From NCBI RefSeq assembly GCF_008704715.1, contig NZ_CP023689.1, forward strand, positions 7,564,001-7,628,000: a stretch of 64,000 nucleotides of DNA, given 5' to 3'. A program made the translations under genes and the position numbers. The DNA comes from Streptomyces chartreusis. Lineage in GTDB: Bacteria > Actinomycetota > Actinomycetes > Streptomycetales > Streptomycetaceae. Each line of letters opens with the position of its first letter. Position 1 is the stretch's first letter. The notes beneath the pieces were generated by a model, which was not told the DNA's origin, made no database searches, and saw only the letters and a program-made list of their open reading frames with translations. Below are positions 9,378 through 18,263 of this stretch, piece after piece.

Positions 9378-10040
9378 TCAGCCCGTGTTCGACTCCAGGC
9401 CCGCGTCCCGGGCCAGGAGGGCTGCCTGGACCCTGTTGTCGCAGTCGAGCTTGGTCAGGATGCGGCTGACGTACGTCTTCACCGTGGCCTCGCTCATGTG
9501 CAGGCGGCTGCCCGCGTCCGCGTTGGACAGGCCCTCGCCGAGCAGGGCCAGGACCTCGCGTTCGCGGGCCGTCAGGCCGGCCAGCCGGCGGCGGGCCTCC
9601 TCGCCGCGCGCGGTGGCGGCGGGGGAGGCGAGGGTGTCCACCACGTGCCGGGTGGCGGCGGGGGAGAGATAGGCGTTGCCGGCCGCCGCCGCACGGACCG
9701 CGTGGATCAGCTCCTGCGGCGCGGAGTCCTTCAGCAGGAACCCCGCGCCACCGTGACCGAGCGCCCGCAGCACGTTGTCGCGCTCGCCGAACGTGGTCAG
9801 GATCAGCACCCGTACGTCCGGCGCGGCCCGGCCCAGCTCGGCCAGCGCGGTCAGCCCGTCCATCACCGGCATCTGGATGTCCAGCAGGGCCACGTCGACC
9901 GCGGTGCGCCGTGCGGTCTCCACCGCTTCCCGCCCGTCCGCCGCCTCCGCGACGACGTCGATGTCGTCCGCCGAGGTGAGGATCATCCTGATGCCGGCCC
10001 TGATGAGCGGCTCGTCGTCGGCGACGAGGACCCGGATCAC
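9378..10040 (-). CDS. NarL/FixJ-family response regulator
   Basis: A 220-residue regulator: receiver domain with the acidic pair at residues 8-10, phospho-acceptor Asp54 in ALLDIQMP, Lys104 in FLLKDSAP, and a LuxR-type helix-turn-helix with MSEATVKTYVSRILTKLDC. The recognition-helix sequence is of the common Streptomyces type found in response regulators paired with HisKA_3 kinases. The kinase gene lies upstream on the same strand, separated by about 90 bases rather than overlapping, which is less tight than the pair at 4 kb. It starts at the ATG at 10040. Regulon unknown. Confidence 0.92.
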   Translation of the reverse strand: MIRVLVADDEPLIRAGIRMILTSADDIDVVAEAADGREAVETARRTAVDVALLDIQMPVMDGLTALAELGRAAPDVRVLILTTFGERDNVLRALGHGGAGFLLKDSAPQELIHAVRAAAAGNAYLSPAATRHVVDTLASPAATARGEEARRRLAGLTAREREVLALLGEGLSNADAGSRLHMSEATVKTYVSRILTKLDCDNRVQAALLARDAGLESNTG

Positions 10041-10132
10041 GCGGCCTCCTGCGCGGTGTCGGTGCGATGAACGGATGGCAGAGCCCCGTCATCATGCCCG
10101 ATCCGGTCACGGGGGCGACCATGTGCCGCCGG

Positions 10133-11857
10133 TCAGAGCTTGTCCTTGAAGCTCTCCTTCGCGACCAGCTTCCCGTCGCGGAAGCAGAACCGGTAGACGA
10201 TGTCCTCGTCGAGGTCCAGATAGTGACGGCACTTCGCGCCCTCGGGCAGCGGCGGGCCCTGCTTCTCCTGGCCGTCGGTGAGCAGCGAACTGCCCTCGGG
10301 CAGCTCCGCCTTCACGTCCGCCTCGGCGTCGCCGATCTTCGCGGAGTCGTACACGTCGGCCGATATCGTGCCGCTCTCCATCTCGTCCCACAGCGCCTTC
10401 AGCCCCCAGGCCCCGAGGGCGACGACGCCCGCGACCAGGACGACGGCGGTGACGACACAGCCGAGGGCGACCTTCTTCTTGCTGCTCATGATGGCGGCGA
10501 ACTCCCCTTGCGGATCGGAACGGTCGATGACCGCTCCACCGTCGCCCGCCGCACCCTCGAAGGGCTGCCCCCGAAAGTCGTCGCCCGCCGCGACGGAGGT
10601 CGCGCCCTTCGGGCCGGGCAGGGTCTCGCCGCCGCCGTAGGGCAGCACCCCGGCGAGCCGGAAACCGCCGTCGGGCGTGGGACCCGTGTGCACCATGCCG
10701 CCGACCAGCCGGGCCCGCTCCCGCAGACCCGCCAGGCCCTGGCCGCCGCTCACCGCGGGCGGGGACGCGGGCGCCCCGTCCGGCACCGGCCCGTTGGCCA
10801 CCTCGACGACCAGACTGTCCGGTTCATAGCGCAGCGCCACCGTGATCGGGGCACCCGGCGCGTGCTTGTGCGCGTTGGTCAGCGCCTCCTGGGCGATGCG
10901 GTACGCCGCGTGGTCGGCGGCCGGCGCGAGGGGCCGTACGTTCCCGGAACGGTGCAGCTCCACGGCCGCGCCCGCCGCCCGCGACGACTCGACCAGGCCG
11001 TCGACTGCGGCCGCCACCCGGGCCGGCGGGTGCTCGGCGTCCGCCGGGTCCGGCCGCTGCCCGGCCGCCTCACCGAGGTCGTCCCGCAGGATGCCCACCG
11101 CCTCGCGCAGCTCCCGCATCGCCGTCCGGGACGCCTCGCGCAGGATGCCCACCCCTTCGCGGTGCCGGTCGCCCAGCTCCGGGTCCACCTCCAGCGCTCC
11201 GGCGTGCACCGCGATCAGGGCGAGCTGGTGACCGAGGCTGTCGTGCATGTCCTGGGCGATGCGCTGGCGCTCCAGGAGCCGGGCCTGCCGTGCCACCATC
11301 GCCTGCTCGCGCACCAGTTGGGCGTTGTGCCGCCGCAGCGCGTCGAGCAGCGCGTGGCGCTGCGCGCGATAGCGGGAGGCCAGCCCGGGCACGATCACCA
11401 GCGCCACGAAGGAGCCCGCCGCCAGTGAGCCGATGACGAGCGGTGAGAACTGGACCTCCCCGTCGGGCGCCTTGGCGATGCCGACGGCGGCGTACAGCAC
11501 GAACCCGGCGGCGTACGCGGCCAGCGCGCGCGAGGGGCGCATGATCCGGCTGCCCGCCGACCAGCTCGCGCACACCAGCAGCGGTACGGCGCCCGCCACC
11601 ACCCCGGACATGGCCGACGCGACGAGCAGCACCGTCGCCGGCAGCGAGCGGCGGGCCAGCGACAGTACGGCAGCCGCGAGGGCCACGACGACGGTCCACG
11701 CGCTGAATCCGGGCTGGTCGTCGAAGAGGCCCGCCATCCCGGCGAGCACGAGGGCGAGCACGCTCTCCCCGACGATCCGTTTGCGGGGCCAGGGGGAGGC
11801 GGCGAGGAGCCGGGAGCGGAGCGGCCGGTCGGTGCGGGGTGTCTGGCTTACGTCCAC
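10133..11857 (-). CDS. HisKA_3 sensor histidine kinase with an unusual C-terminal membrane module
   Basis: A 574-residue protein read from the GTG at 11857. Residues 28-165 form a membrane domain of about five helices; His205 in AQDMHDSLGHQLALI is the phospho-acceptor; the ATP-binding domain runs to about 405 (EALTNAHKHA, GGQGLAGLRE). Most relatives stop there. This one continues with a glycine/acidic linker, a single hydrophobic helix (about 463-487, after MSSKKKV) and about 85 residues rich in acidic residues, with two cysteines (in AKCRHYLD and YRFCFRD). The extension is in frame with no stop. Residue Met457 (position 10489) could be an internal start for a separate 118-residue membrane protein. 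It partners the response regulator downstream. Confidence 0.85.
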   Translation of the reverse strand: MDVSQTPRTDRPLRSRLLAASPWPRKRIVGESVLALVLAGMAGLFDDQPGFSAWTVVVALAAAVLSLARRSLPATVLLVASAMSGVVAGAVPLLVCASWSAGSRIMRPSRALAAYAAGFVLYAAVGIAKAPDGEVQFSPLVIGSLAAGSFVALVIVPGLASRYRAQRHALLDALRRHNAQLVREQAMVARQARLLERQRIAQDMHDSLGHQLALIAVHAGALEVDPELGDRHREGVGILREASRTAMRELREAVGILRDDLGEAAGQRPDPADAEHPPARVAAAVDGLVESSRAAGAAVELHRSGNVRPLAPAADHAAYRIAQEALTNAHKHAPGAPITVALRYEPDSLVVEVANGPVPDGAPASPPAVSGGQGLAGLRERARLVGGMVHTGPTPDGGFRLAGVLPYGGGETLPGPKGATSVAAGDDFRGQPFEGAAGDGGAVIDRSDPQGEFAAIMSSKKKVALGCVVTAVVLVAGVVALGAWGLKALWDEMESGTISADVYDSAKIGDAEADVKAELPEGSSLLTDGQEKQGPPLPEGAKCRHYLDLDEDIVYRFCFRDGKLVAKESFKDKL

Positions 11858-12080
11858 GCGCAGACGATAGTCAGCCGCCCGGTGCCGCCCGCATCCCCCC
11901 TTCGGCGCGGTCCCGAACGACGAAAGTCGACACCCTCCCCCCGCCGGGCCCGTCATCTTTGGTCGCTGCGCACGTCGACTTACGGAGACTGCCCCGGGCG
12001 AGGGCGCGCGATGAGTATGGGTCCGCCGGACGAGGACGCCGGCGGACACCGACACCGACACCGACAAGGGGACTGGGACA

Positions 12081-12677
12081 GTGGACAGCGCGCGACCGCA
12101 GGCGAACGAGCGATTCACCATCCGGCAGAAGACCACGTTCATGATCAACCGGTACGTCGTGACCGAGACGCTTCCGGACGGTTCCGACGGCAAGGTCGTC
12201 GCCTTCGCCGAGCAGAAGCGGATGGCGCTCAAGGAGCAGATGACCTTCTACACCGACGAGTCCAAGGGCCACGTGCTGTTCACCGCGAAGGCCCGGCAGG
12301 TCCTCGACGTCGGCGCTGCCTACGACGTGTGCGACGCGGCCGGCAACCCCGTCGGCACGTTCCGCAAGAAGTTCGCCGCCTCCCTGCTGCGCTCGACGTG
12401 GGAACTGGAGCAGCCGGGCTCCCTCACCGCCGTGGGGACCGAGCGCAACCGCTTCGTGGCCGTGCTGCGCCGGGTCTGGGAGCTGCTGCCGCTCGACTTC
12501 GTGCCGTTCGCGTGGCCGTACCACTTCGACTTCGCCTCGGACGGGAAGCCGGTGATGAAGGTCGACAAGAAGATAGGGCTGCGCGACCGCTATCTGCTGG
12601 ACGTGGCCTCGCCCGACCTCGACCTGCGCCTCGCCATCGCGCAGGCCGTCGCCCTGGACGCCCTGCAGTCCCGCTGA
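12081..12677 (+). CDS. LURP-one/tubby-C-like (phospholipid scramblase-like) protein
   Basis: A 198-residue protein beginning at GTG 12081, with AAGGGGA about ten bases before. It shows the pattern of LURP-one-related proteins: an N-terminal FTIRQKTTFMINRYVV segment, repeated beta strands such as GHVLFTAKARQVLDVGAAYDVCDAAGNPVGTFRKKF, and a C-terminal helix (DLDLRLAIAQAVALDAL) like the buried helix of the tubby C-terminal fold. Function in bacteria is unknown; a membrane- or lipid-associated role is only a guess from the fold. It appears monocistronic. The leader contains three tandem GACACC hexamers at about 12044-12064. Confidence 0.75.
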   Translation: MDSARPQANERFTIRQKTTFMINRYVVTETLPDGSDGKVVAFAEQKRMALKEQMTFYTDESKGHVLFTAKARQVLDVGAAYDVCDAAGNPVGTFRKKFAASLLRSTWELEQPGSLTAVGTERNRFVAVLRRVWELLPLDFVPFAWPYHFDFASDGKPVMKVDKKIGLRDRYLLDVASPDLDLRLAIAQAVALDALQSR

Positions 12678-12731
12678 CCGGGACCCCCCCTCGGGCGCGC
12701 GGTACGGGGGACGGCCTGGAAGAATCCCGCC

Positions 12732-13343
12732 ATGGACCTGGAAATCCCCGAACTCCCCTTCCCGCTGCGCACCTACGGCCCCGACGGCCACTGGTCCTAC
12801 GAGGACGACGGCATCCTCTCCGGATGGGCCGGCCCCCGGCAGGACCGTTTCGTGCCGCCCACCGGCGAGGCCCTGGACGCCGCCTCCGACGCACCCCGGC
12901 TGCTGGGCGCCCCCGAGGGCGACTTCCAGCTCATCGCCCGCGTCACCGTCGGCTTCGCCGGTGCCTTCGACGCCGGGGTCCTCTACGTCCACGTCGGCGA
13001 GCGGGCCTGGGCCAAGCTGTGCCTGGAGTACTCCCCGGACGTGCCCACCGTCTGCACGGTCGTCACGCGGGGCCACTCCGACGACGCCAACTCCTTCACG
13101 GTCGAGGGCAGCTCCGTGTGGCTGCGGGTGAGCCGCACCGGCCGCGCCTTCTCCTTCCACGCCTCCCGCGACGGCGAGCGCTGGACCTTCGTCCGGCTGT
13201 TCACGCTCGGCGACGAGACGGAGACCGGCGCCGCCCTGGTCGGCTTCATGACGCAGTCGCCGCTGGGGGAGGGGTGCGTGGTGACGTACGACCACCTGGA
13301 GTTCAGGCCGTACTGGCCGAAGGACCTGCGAGACGGAAGCTGA
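12732..13343 (+). CDS. DUF1349 (concanavalin-like lectin/glucanase fold) protein
   Basis: A 203-residue protein matching the DUF1349 family: DGHWSYEDDGILSGWAGPRQDRF near the start, FAGAFDAGVLYVHVGERAWAKLCLEYSPD in the middle and GFMTQSPLGEGCVVTYDHLEF near the end, all consistent with a beta-sandwich of the concanavalin A-like class. There is no signal peptide, so it should be cytoplasmic. Binding of a carbohydrate is often assumed for this fold but is not shown. Its 3' end overlaps the convergent MFS transporter gene by about 41 bases. Confidence 0.82.
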   Translation: MDLEIPELPFPLRTYGPDGHWSYEDDGILSGWAGPRQDRFVPPTGEALDAASDAPRLLGAPEGDFQLIARVTVGFAGAFDAGVLYVHVGERAWAKLCLEYSPDVPTVCTVVTRGHSDDANSFTVEGSSVWLRVSRTGRAFSFHASRDGERWTFVRLFTLGDETETGAALVGFMTQSPLGEGCVVTYDHLEFRPYWPKDLRDGS

Positions 13344-14706
13344 GCAGGCCCGTCACCGCGAGCAGCGCCGCGCTGATCACCAGGCTCAGCCGCATCCCGG
13401 CCACGAAGCCGTCGGAGATCAGCGCCCCGAAGACGGCGATGCCCAGCGCCCCGGCCATCTGCCGGGCCGCGTTGAGGACGCCCGCCGCGAGGCCCGCCCG
13501 TTCGGCGGGCACGGCGTCCATCATCGCCGCCGTCAGCGGCGGCACCGTCAGCGCGCAGCCCAGCGCCATCGGGACGAGCAGCAGCGCCACCACGACCGGG
13601 GGCGTACCGGTGTCGACGAACAGCATCACCAGCAGCCCCACCACGGCGATGCCCTGCCCCACCGCCATCGGCAGCCGGGGGCCGTACCGCCCGGCGAGCT
13701 TGCCCGCCACCACGTTCGTCACCGCGATCAGGCCCGTCATCGGCAGGAACATCAGGCCGGCCTGGAGCGCGGAACGGCCCTGGACCTGCTGGAAGAAGAG
13801 CGAGAAGACGAACACCATGCTGTAGAAGGCGACGCTGACGGCCGCCCCGGTCGCCACCGTCACCGCGACGGTGCGGTTGCGGAAGAGGCTGAGCGGGACG
13901 ACCGGGTGCGGCCGGCGCGCCTCGATCCGCAGGAACGCCCCGGCCGCGACCACGGCCACCGCGAGCGCGGCCCAGCCCGCCGTGCCGCCCTCGATCACCG
14001 CGAACGTCAGCGCGGTGAGCGCCACCACCGCCGTCACCTGGCCCGGCAGGTCCAGCGGCGCCGGACGGCGCTGCGAGCGCGGGGCCCGGACCAGCAGCGC
14101 GAGGACCAGCGCGCCCACCGGAAGGTTGACGAAGAAGATCCCGCGCCAGTCCCAGGCCGTGGTCAGCACACCGCCCACCACCGGCCCGAGCGCCACCGCC
14201 GCCGAACCCCCGGCTGCCCACACGGCCACCGCACGCGCCCGGCGCGCCGGATCGGCGTACGCCTGCCGCACCAGCGCCAGTGAGGCCGGCAGCACCACGG
14301 CCGCCGCGACACCCTGCACGACCCGCGCCCCGATCAGGGCGGGCAGGTTCGGCGCCAGACCGCAGGCCGCCGACGCGAGCGTGAAGACACCGGCGCCCAG
14401 CGCGTACGCCCGGGTCGCCCCGGCCCGGTCGGAGAACGCCCCGGTCGACAGCATCAGCGCGGCGAAGGCAAGCGTGTAGGCGTCCACCACCCACTGCAGG
14501 CCCGACATCCCGCCGCCGAGGGAGGAGCCCATCGCGGGCAGGGCCACGTTCACGATGGACGCGTCGAGGCAGACCAGCGCGAAGCCGAGCAGACCGGCGG
14601 TGAGGGTGAGAGCGGCGGAGGGTGTCTTGGGTTCCTTGGACTGCGGCTTCAACTCACCATGGGTCATGGGGAGTTGCTTGCCGTCGCGCGTCACGTTCGT
14701 CGACAT
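13303..14706 (-). CDS. MFS transporter, DHA2-type drug exporter
   Basis: A 467-residue, about 14-helix exporter of the EmrB/QacA group, probably driven by proton antiport. Visible signatures include LDASIVNVALPAMGSSL in the first helix (motif D1 region), QWVVDAYTLAFAALMLSTGAFSDRAG (motif A region), and GPVVGGVL (motif C, typical of antiporters), plus WRGIFFVNLPVG. The ATG at 14706 gives a short cytoplasmic tail. It is divergent from a GlxA/AraC regulator with a 70-base gap, which suggests that regulator controls its expression. Substrate is not predictable from sequence. Confidence 0.9.
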   Translation of the reverse strand: MSTNVTRDGKQLPMTHGELKPQSKEPKTPSAALTLTAGLLGFALVCLDASIVNVALPAMGSSLGGGMSGLQWVVDAYTLAFAALMLSTGAFSDRAGATRAYALGAGVFTLASAACGLAPNLPALIGARVVQGVAAAVVLPASLALVRQAYADPARRARAVAVWAAGGSAAVALGPVVGGVLTTAWDWRGIFFVNLPVGALVLALLVRAPRSQRRPAPLDLPGQVTAVVALTALTFAVIEGGTAGWAALAVAVVAAGAFLRIEARRPHPVVPLSLFRNRTVAVTVATGAAVSVAFYSMVFVFSLFFQQVQGRSALQAGLMFLPMTGLIAVTNVVAGKLAGRYGPRLPMAVGQGIAVVGLLVMLFVDTGTPPVVVALLLVPMALGCALTVPPLTAAMMDAVPAERAGLAAGVLNAARQMAGALGIAVFGALISDGFVAGMRLSLVISAALLAVTGLLSFRLAGPSASTA

Positions 14707-14776
14707 GCCTCCATGCTGCGGATCGCCGCCGTCGTACAGTAGTGGCCAAAATGCCATGCAGCCGGAGGTTCTGGCC

Positions 14777-15772
14777 ATGACCCAGCCGCCCGCCCCGCAC
14801 CGCATCGCGGTCGTAGCGCCCTCACCCGTGTCCATGTTCAACCTCGCCATCCCGGAGATGCTGTTCGGCAAGGTCGAGGTCGACGGGCGGCCCGGCTACG
14901 AGGTGGTCATCTGCGCGGCCGAGCCCGGACCGGTGCCCACCAGCGGCGGGCTCGACCTGTACGTACGGCACGGACTCGACGTCGTCGGGACCGCGGACAC
15001 GCTGCTCGTCGCCGGGACCGGGGAGCCCTTCGAGCCGGACGGGCGGATCGTGGCCGCCGTGCGCGAGGCGGCCGCCGCCGGCAAGCGCATCGCCTCCCTG
15101 TGCACCGGCGCCTTCCAGCTCGCCGAGGCCGGCCTGCTGCACGGACGCCGGGCCACCACCTACTGGGCGCACGCCGAGGAGCTGCGCCGCCGCTACCCGC
15201 ACGTCGACCTGCGCGGAGACGTGCTCTACGTCCAGGACGGGCCCTACGTCACCTCCTCCGGCTACGCCGCCGGCATCGACCTGTGCCTGCACATCGTCCG
15301 CACCGACTACGGCGCCGCCGTCGCCAACGAGGTCGCCCGGCGCGCCCTGGTCGCCCCCGTACGGCCGGGCGGTCAGACCCAGTTCACCCAGACCCCGCTG
15401 CCGCCCGAGCGCGGCAACGCCTGCTCCGACACCCGCGGCTGGGCCATGCGCAACCTCGACAAGCCGCTCACCCTCACCGACCTGGCCCGCCACGCCGGCG
15501 TCAGCGTGCGCACCCTCACCCGCCGCTTCCACGCCGAGAGCGGGGTGAGCCCCTTGCAGTGGCTGCTGCACCAGCGCATCGAGCGCGCCAAGGAACTGCT
15601 GGAGACCACGGACCTGCCGATGGACCAGGTGGCCCGCGCCAGTGGCCTGGGCACGGCCGACTCGCTGCGCGGGCACCTGGTCCGCCGCACCGGGCTGACG
15701 CCGAGCGCCTACCGGGCGCAGTTCAGCCGGCTCGGAACCGGGGCGGCCGGGGTCACGTCCTCCGTTGCATGA
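14777..15772 (+). CDS. GlxA/FtrA-type AraC-family regulator (DJ-1/PfpI plus AraC HTH)
   Basis: A 331-residue regulator with an N-terminal DJ-1/PfpI-like domain (about 1-185; the nucleophile-elbow-like SLCTGAFQLAEAGLLHGRRATTYW follows residue 100) and a C-terminal double helix-turn-helix AraC domain (LTLTDLARHAGVSVRTLTRRF, then DQVARASGLGTADSLRGHL). The ATG at 14777 follows GGAGGTT. It sits divergent to the MFS exporter and its stop overlaps the start of a GNAT gene as ATGA, so it is probably co-transcribed with that gene. Members of this group respond to small molecules or amines, but no ligand can be read here. Confidence 0.9.
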   Translation: MTQPPAPHRIAVVAPSPVSMFNLAIPEMLFGKVEVDGRPGYEVVICAAEPGPVPTSGGLDLYVRHGLDVVGTADTLLVAGTGEPFEPDGRIVAAVREAAAAGKRIASLCTGAFQLAEAGLLHGRRATTYWAHAEELRRRYPHVDLRGDVLYVQDGPYVTSSGYAAGIDLCLHIVRTDYGAAVANEVARRALVAPVRPGGQTQFTQTPLPPERGNACSDTRGWAMRNLDKPLTLTDLARHAGVSVRTLTRRFHAESGVSPLQWLLHQRIERAKELLETTDLPMDQVARASGLGTADSLRGHLVRRTGLTPSAYRAQFSRLGTGAAGVTSSVA

Positions 15773-16287
15773 TCAGTGACCGAGTGACCGCACACCGGAT
15801 GATCCGTACCGTGCTGCCCGCGGAGGCGGAGACGGTCGCCGCCCTGCACGCGCGCGCCAGGGCGACCTACTACCCGGACGGGCTCCCCGACGACGGCACC
15901 GACTGGTCCGCCGCCTGGCGCGGCGCCATCGAGCGGCCCGACGGGCATGTGCTGTGTCTGGTGGAGGGCGGCCGGATCGTCGGCCTCGCGTCCTTCCGGC
16001 GGCCCGAGGGCGGCCCCGCCGACACGGTCAAGCTGTTCCAGTTCCACGTGGACCCCGACCACTGGGGCCGCGGCCTCGGTACGGCCCTGCACGCGGCCTG
16101 CGTCGAGGAGTGGCGGGCCGACGGCATGCGCACGGCCGTGCTCGACGTCCACGTGGACAACCGGCGGGCGCAGAGCTTCTACGCCGGCCGGGGCTGGCAG
16201 CCGGACCCGGAGAACCCGCCCGCCGAGGGGGACCACCACCTGTACCTGCGTTTCTCCGTGACGGGAGACGCACCCGACCGGGAATGA
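15769..16287 (+). CDS. GNAT-family N-acetyltransferase
   Basis: A 172-residue acetyltransferase translationally coupled to the upstream AraC-type regulator through a 4-base ATGA overlap. The acetyl-CoA binding motif is HWGRGLGTALHAACVEEW, preceded by the beta-strand KLFQFHVDPD and followed by DVHVDNRRAQSFYAGRGWQPD, the usual GNAT motif B region. Substrate unknown. The coupling with the regulator and divergent exporter suggests a small detoxification or resistance unit: exporter, regulator and modifying enzyme. That is an inference from gene order. Confidence 0.87.
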   Translation: MISDRVTAHRMIRTVLPAEAETVAALHARARATYYPDGLPDDGTDWSAAWRGAIERPDGHVLCLVEGGRIVGLASFRRPEGGPADTVKLFQFHVDPDHWGRGLGTALHAACVEEWRADGMRTAVLDVHVDNRRAQSFYAGRGWQPDPENPPAEGDHHLYLRFSVTGDAPDRE

Positions 16288-16361
16288 AGCCCGCTGCTTG
16301 AACGTTCATCCAGTCTGCGGAGGGTGTCTCCGTATCCGTCCGAGCTGGAGAGAGCCGAAGA

Positions 16362-17078
16362 ATGCGCGTCGAGATCTGGAGCGACATCGCCTGCCCCTGG
16401 TGCTACGTGGGCAAGGCCCGCTTCGAGAAGGCGCTCGAAGCCTTCCCGCACCGCGACCAGGTCGAGGTCGTGCACCGCTCCTTCGAGCTGGACCCCGGGC
16501 GCGCCAAGGGCGACACCCAGCCGGTGATCACCATGCTCACCAAGAAGTACGGCATGAGCGCCGCGCAGGCACAGGCCGGCGAGGAGAACCTCGGCGCGCA
16601 GGCCGCCGCGGAGGGCCTCGCCTACCGCACCGAGGGCCGCGACCACGGCAACACCTTCGACATGCACCGGCTGCTGCACTTCGCCAAGGAGCAGGGCCGC
16701 CAGGACGAGCTGATCCAGGGCCTGTACAAGGCGAACTTCGCCGAGGAGCGGTCCGTCTTCTCCGAGGGCGACGAGCGGCTCGTGGAGCTGGCCGCGGCCG
16801 CCGGACTCGACGCCGACGACGCCCGCAAGGTCCTCGCCGACCCGGACGCCTACGCCGACGACGTCCGCGCCGACGAGCGCGAGGCCGCCGAGCTCGGCGC
16901 GAACGGCGTGCCCTTCTTCGTCCTCGACCGCAAGTACGGCGTCTCCGGCGCCCAGCCCGCCGAGGTCTTCCAGCAGGCCCTGACGCAGGCATGGGGCGAG
17001 CGGTCGCCGCTTCGGCTCATCGACCAGGGTGACGCGGACGCGTGCGGCCCCGACGGGTGCGCGGTACCGCAGAACTAA
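16362..17078 (+). CDS. FrnE-like DsbA-family oxidoreductase
   Basis: A 238-residue cytoplasmic thioredoxin-fold protein of the FrnE/2-hydroxychromene-2-carboxylate isomerase-like group. The CPWC active-site motif is at residues 11-14 in SDIACPWCYVGKARFEKAL, and the conserved cis-Pro region is NGVPFFVLDRKYGVSGAQP. There is no signal peptide, which separates it from secreted DsbA. Frn proteins occur in polyketide clusters, but this context shows none; a disulfide isomerase or thiol stress role is the safer reading. The C-terminus has a further Cys pair-like DACGPDGCAVP. Ribosome binding site GGAGAG precedes the ATG. Confidence 0.88.
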   Translation: MRVEIWSDIACPWCYVGKARFEKALEAFPHRDQVEVVHRSFELDPGRAKGDTQPVITMLTKKYGMSAAQAQAGEENLGAQAAAEGLAYRTEGRDHGNTFDMHRLLHFAKEQGRQDELIQGLYKANFAEERSVFSEGDERLVELAAAAGLDADDARKVLADPDAYADDVRADEREAAELGANGVPFFVLDRKYGVSGAQPAEVFQQALTQAWGERSPLRLIDQGDADACGPDGCAVPQN

Positions 17079-17173
17079 AAGCGCAGGTGACGGCGGATCT
17101 ATAAGGGCTCCTTGGCGAAACCACGCAAAAATAGGCAATGGACTGTTAGTTCTCCGGGGCCCACAGTGGAGCC

Positions 17174-18223
17174 ATGGAGACCTTCGAGAGCCTCGTCCGC
17201 ACCGAGTTCGCGCCGAAGAACACCTACCTGAACACGGCAAGCACCGGCCTGCTGCCCGCCCGTACCGTCGCCGCCATGCACACCGCCGTCGAGGCCGCGG
17301 CGGCCGGACGGCCGACCGACATGTTCTCGGACGTCGAGGCGAGCCGCGCCTGCTTCGCACGGCTCGTCTCGGTGCCCGAGCGCCGGGTGGCGGCCGGGGC
17401 CTCCGTCGCCGTCTACAGCGGCCTGATCGCCGCCTCCCTCCCGGAGGGCGCCGAAGTCCTCACCGCCGAGGGCGACTTCAGCTCGGTCGTGAACCCCTTC
17501 CACGTCCGCCCCGGCCTCAAGGTGCGCACCGTGCCGCTGGAGGGGATCGCCGAGTCCGTGCGGCCCGGCACCGCCCTGATCGCGGTGAGCGCCGCCCAGT
17601 CCGCCGACGGCCGGGTGGCCGACCTGCCCGCGATCCGGGATGCGGCGCGCGAGCACGGGGCGCGTACGTACATCGACGCGTCCCAGGCGAGCGGATGGCT
17701 GGACTTCGACGCGGACGCCTACGACTACTCCGCCTCCGTCGCCTTCAAGTGGCTCGTCTGCCCGCGGGGCGTGGCCTTCCTGGTCGTCCCGGAGGACCTC
17801 GGCGGGCTCAGCCCGCTGTTCGCCGGCTGGGTGGCCGGGGAGCGCCCCTGGGACGCGTGCTACGGCCCCATCGCCGAACTCGCCCACTCCGCACGGCGGT
17901 TCGACGAGAGCCCCGCACTCTTCTCCTACGCCGGCGCCCGCCGCTCCCTGGAACTGCTGGAGGAACTCGGCGTGGACGCCGTGCGCGCCCACGACCTCGC
18001 CCTCGCCGACCGCTTCCGCGCGGGCCTGGCCTCGCTCGGCCACGAGCCCGTCCCCGCACCCGGCTCGCCGATCGTCTCCGTGCCCGGACTCGGCAGCCGC
18101 CAGGAGGGGTTGAGCGGCGCCGGAGTGGAGGTCTCCGATCGCGCGGGCAACCTGCGCGCGGCCTTCCACCTCTACAACACGCCCGACGATGTCGACCGCC
18201 TCCTCGACGTCCTCTCCGCCTGA
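17174..18223 (+). CDS. Class V aminotransferase-fold PLP-dependent protein
   Basis: A 349-residue protein of the cysteine desulfurase/isopenicillin-N epimerase-like branch of fold-type I PLP enzymes. The start FVR/TEFAPKNTYLNTASTGLLP is the typical N-terminal TYLN-A/S-G block; the Schiff-base lysine is in SVAFKWLVCPRG; TYIDASQASGWLDFDADAYDY contributes the cofactor-binding aspartate. Reaction (racemase, desulfurase or aminotransferase) cannot be assigned. It begins at an ATG preceded by GTGGAGCC and stands alone between the FrnE-like gene and the sigma factor gene. A -10-like TATAAG lies near 17099. Confidence 0.85.
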   Translation: METFESLVRTEFAPKNTYLNTASTGLLPARTVAAMHTAVEAAAAGRPTDMFSDVEASRACFARLVSVPERRVAAGASVAVYSGLIAASLPEGAEVLTAEGDFSSVVNPFHVRPGLKVRTVPLEGIAESVRPGTALIAVSAAQSADGRVADLPAIRDAAREHGARTYIDASQASGWLDFDADAYDYSASVAFKWLVCPRGVAFLVVPEDLGGLSPLFAGWVAGERPWDACYGPIAELAHSARRFDESPALFSYAGARRSLELLEELGVDAVRAHDLALADRFRAGLASLGHEPVPAPGSPIVSVPGLGSRQEGLSGAGVEVSDRAGNLRAAFHLYNTPDDVDRLLDVLSA

Positions 18224-18263
18224 ACCACTGGCGCGGGCCCTGCCGGGACGCTAGGAAGGGCAC

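Noticed and set aside
12044..12064. Three tandem GACACC hexamers before the LURP-one-like gene, considered as a phase-variation tract
   Set aside because: Too few units and outside any coding or clear promoter element to support slipped-strand switching.
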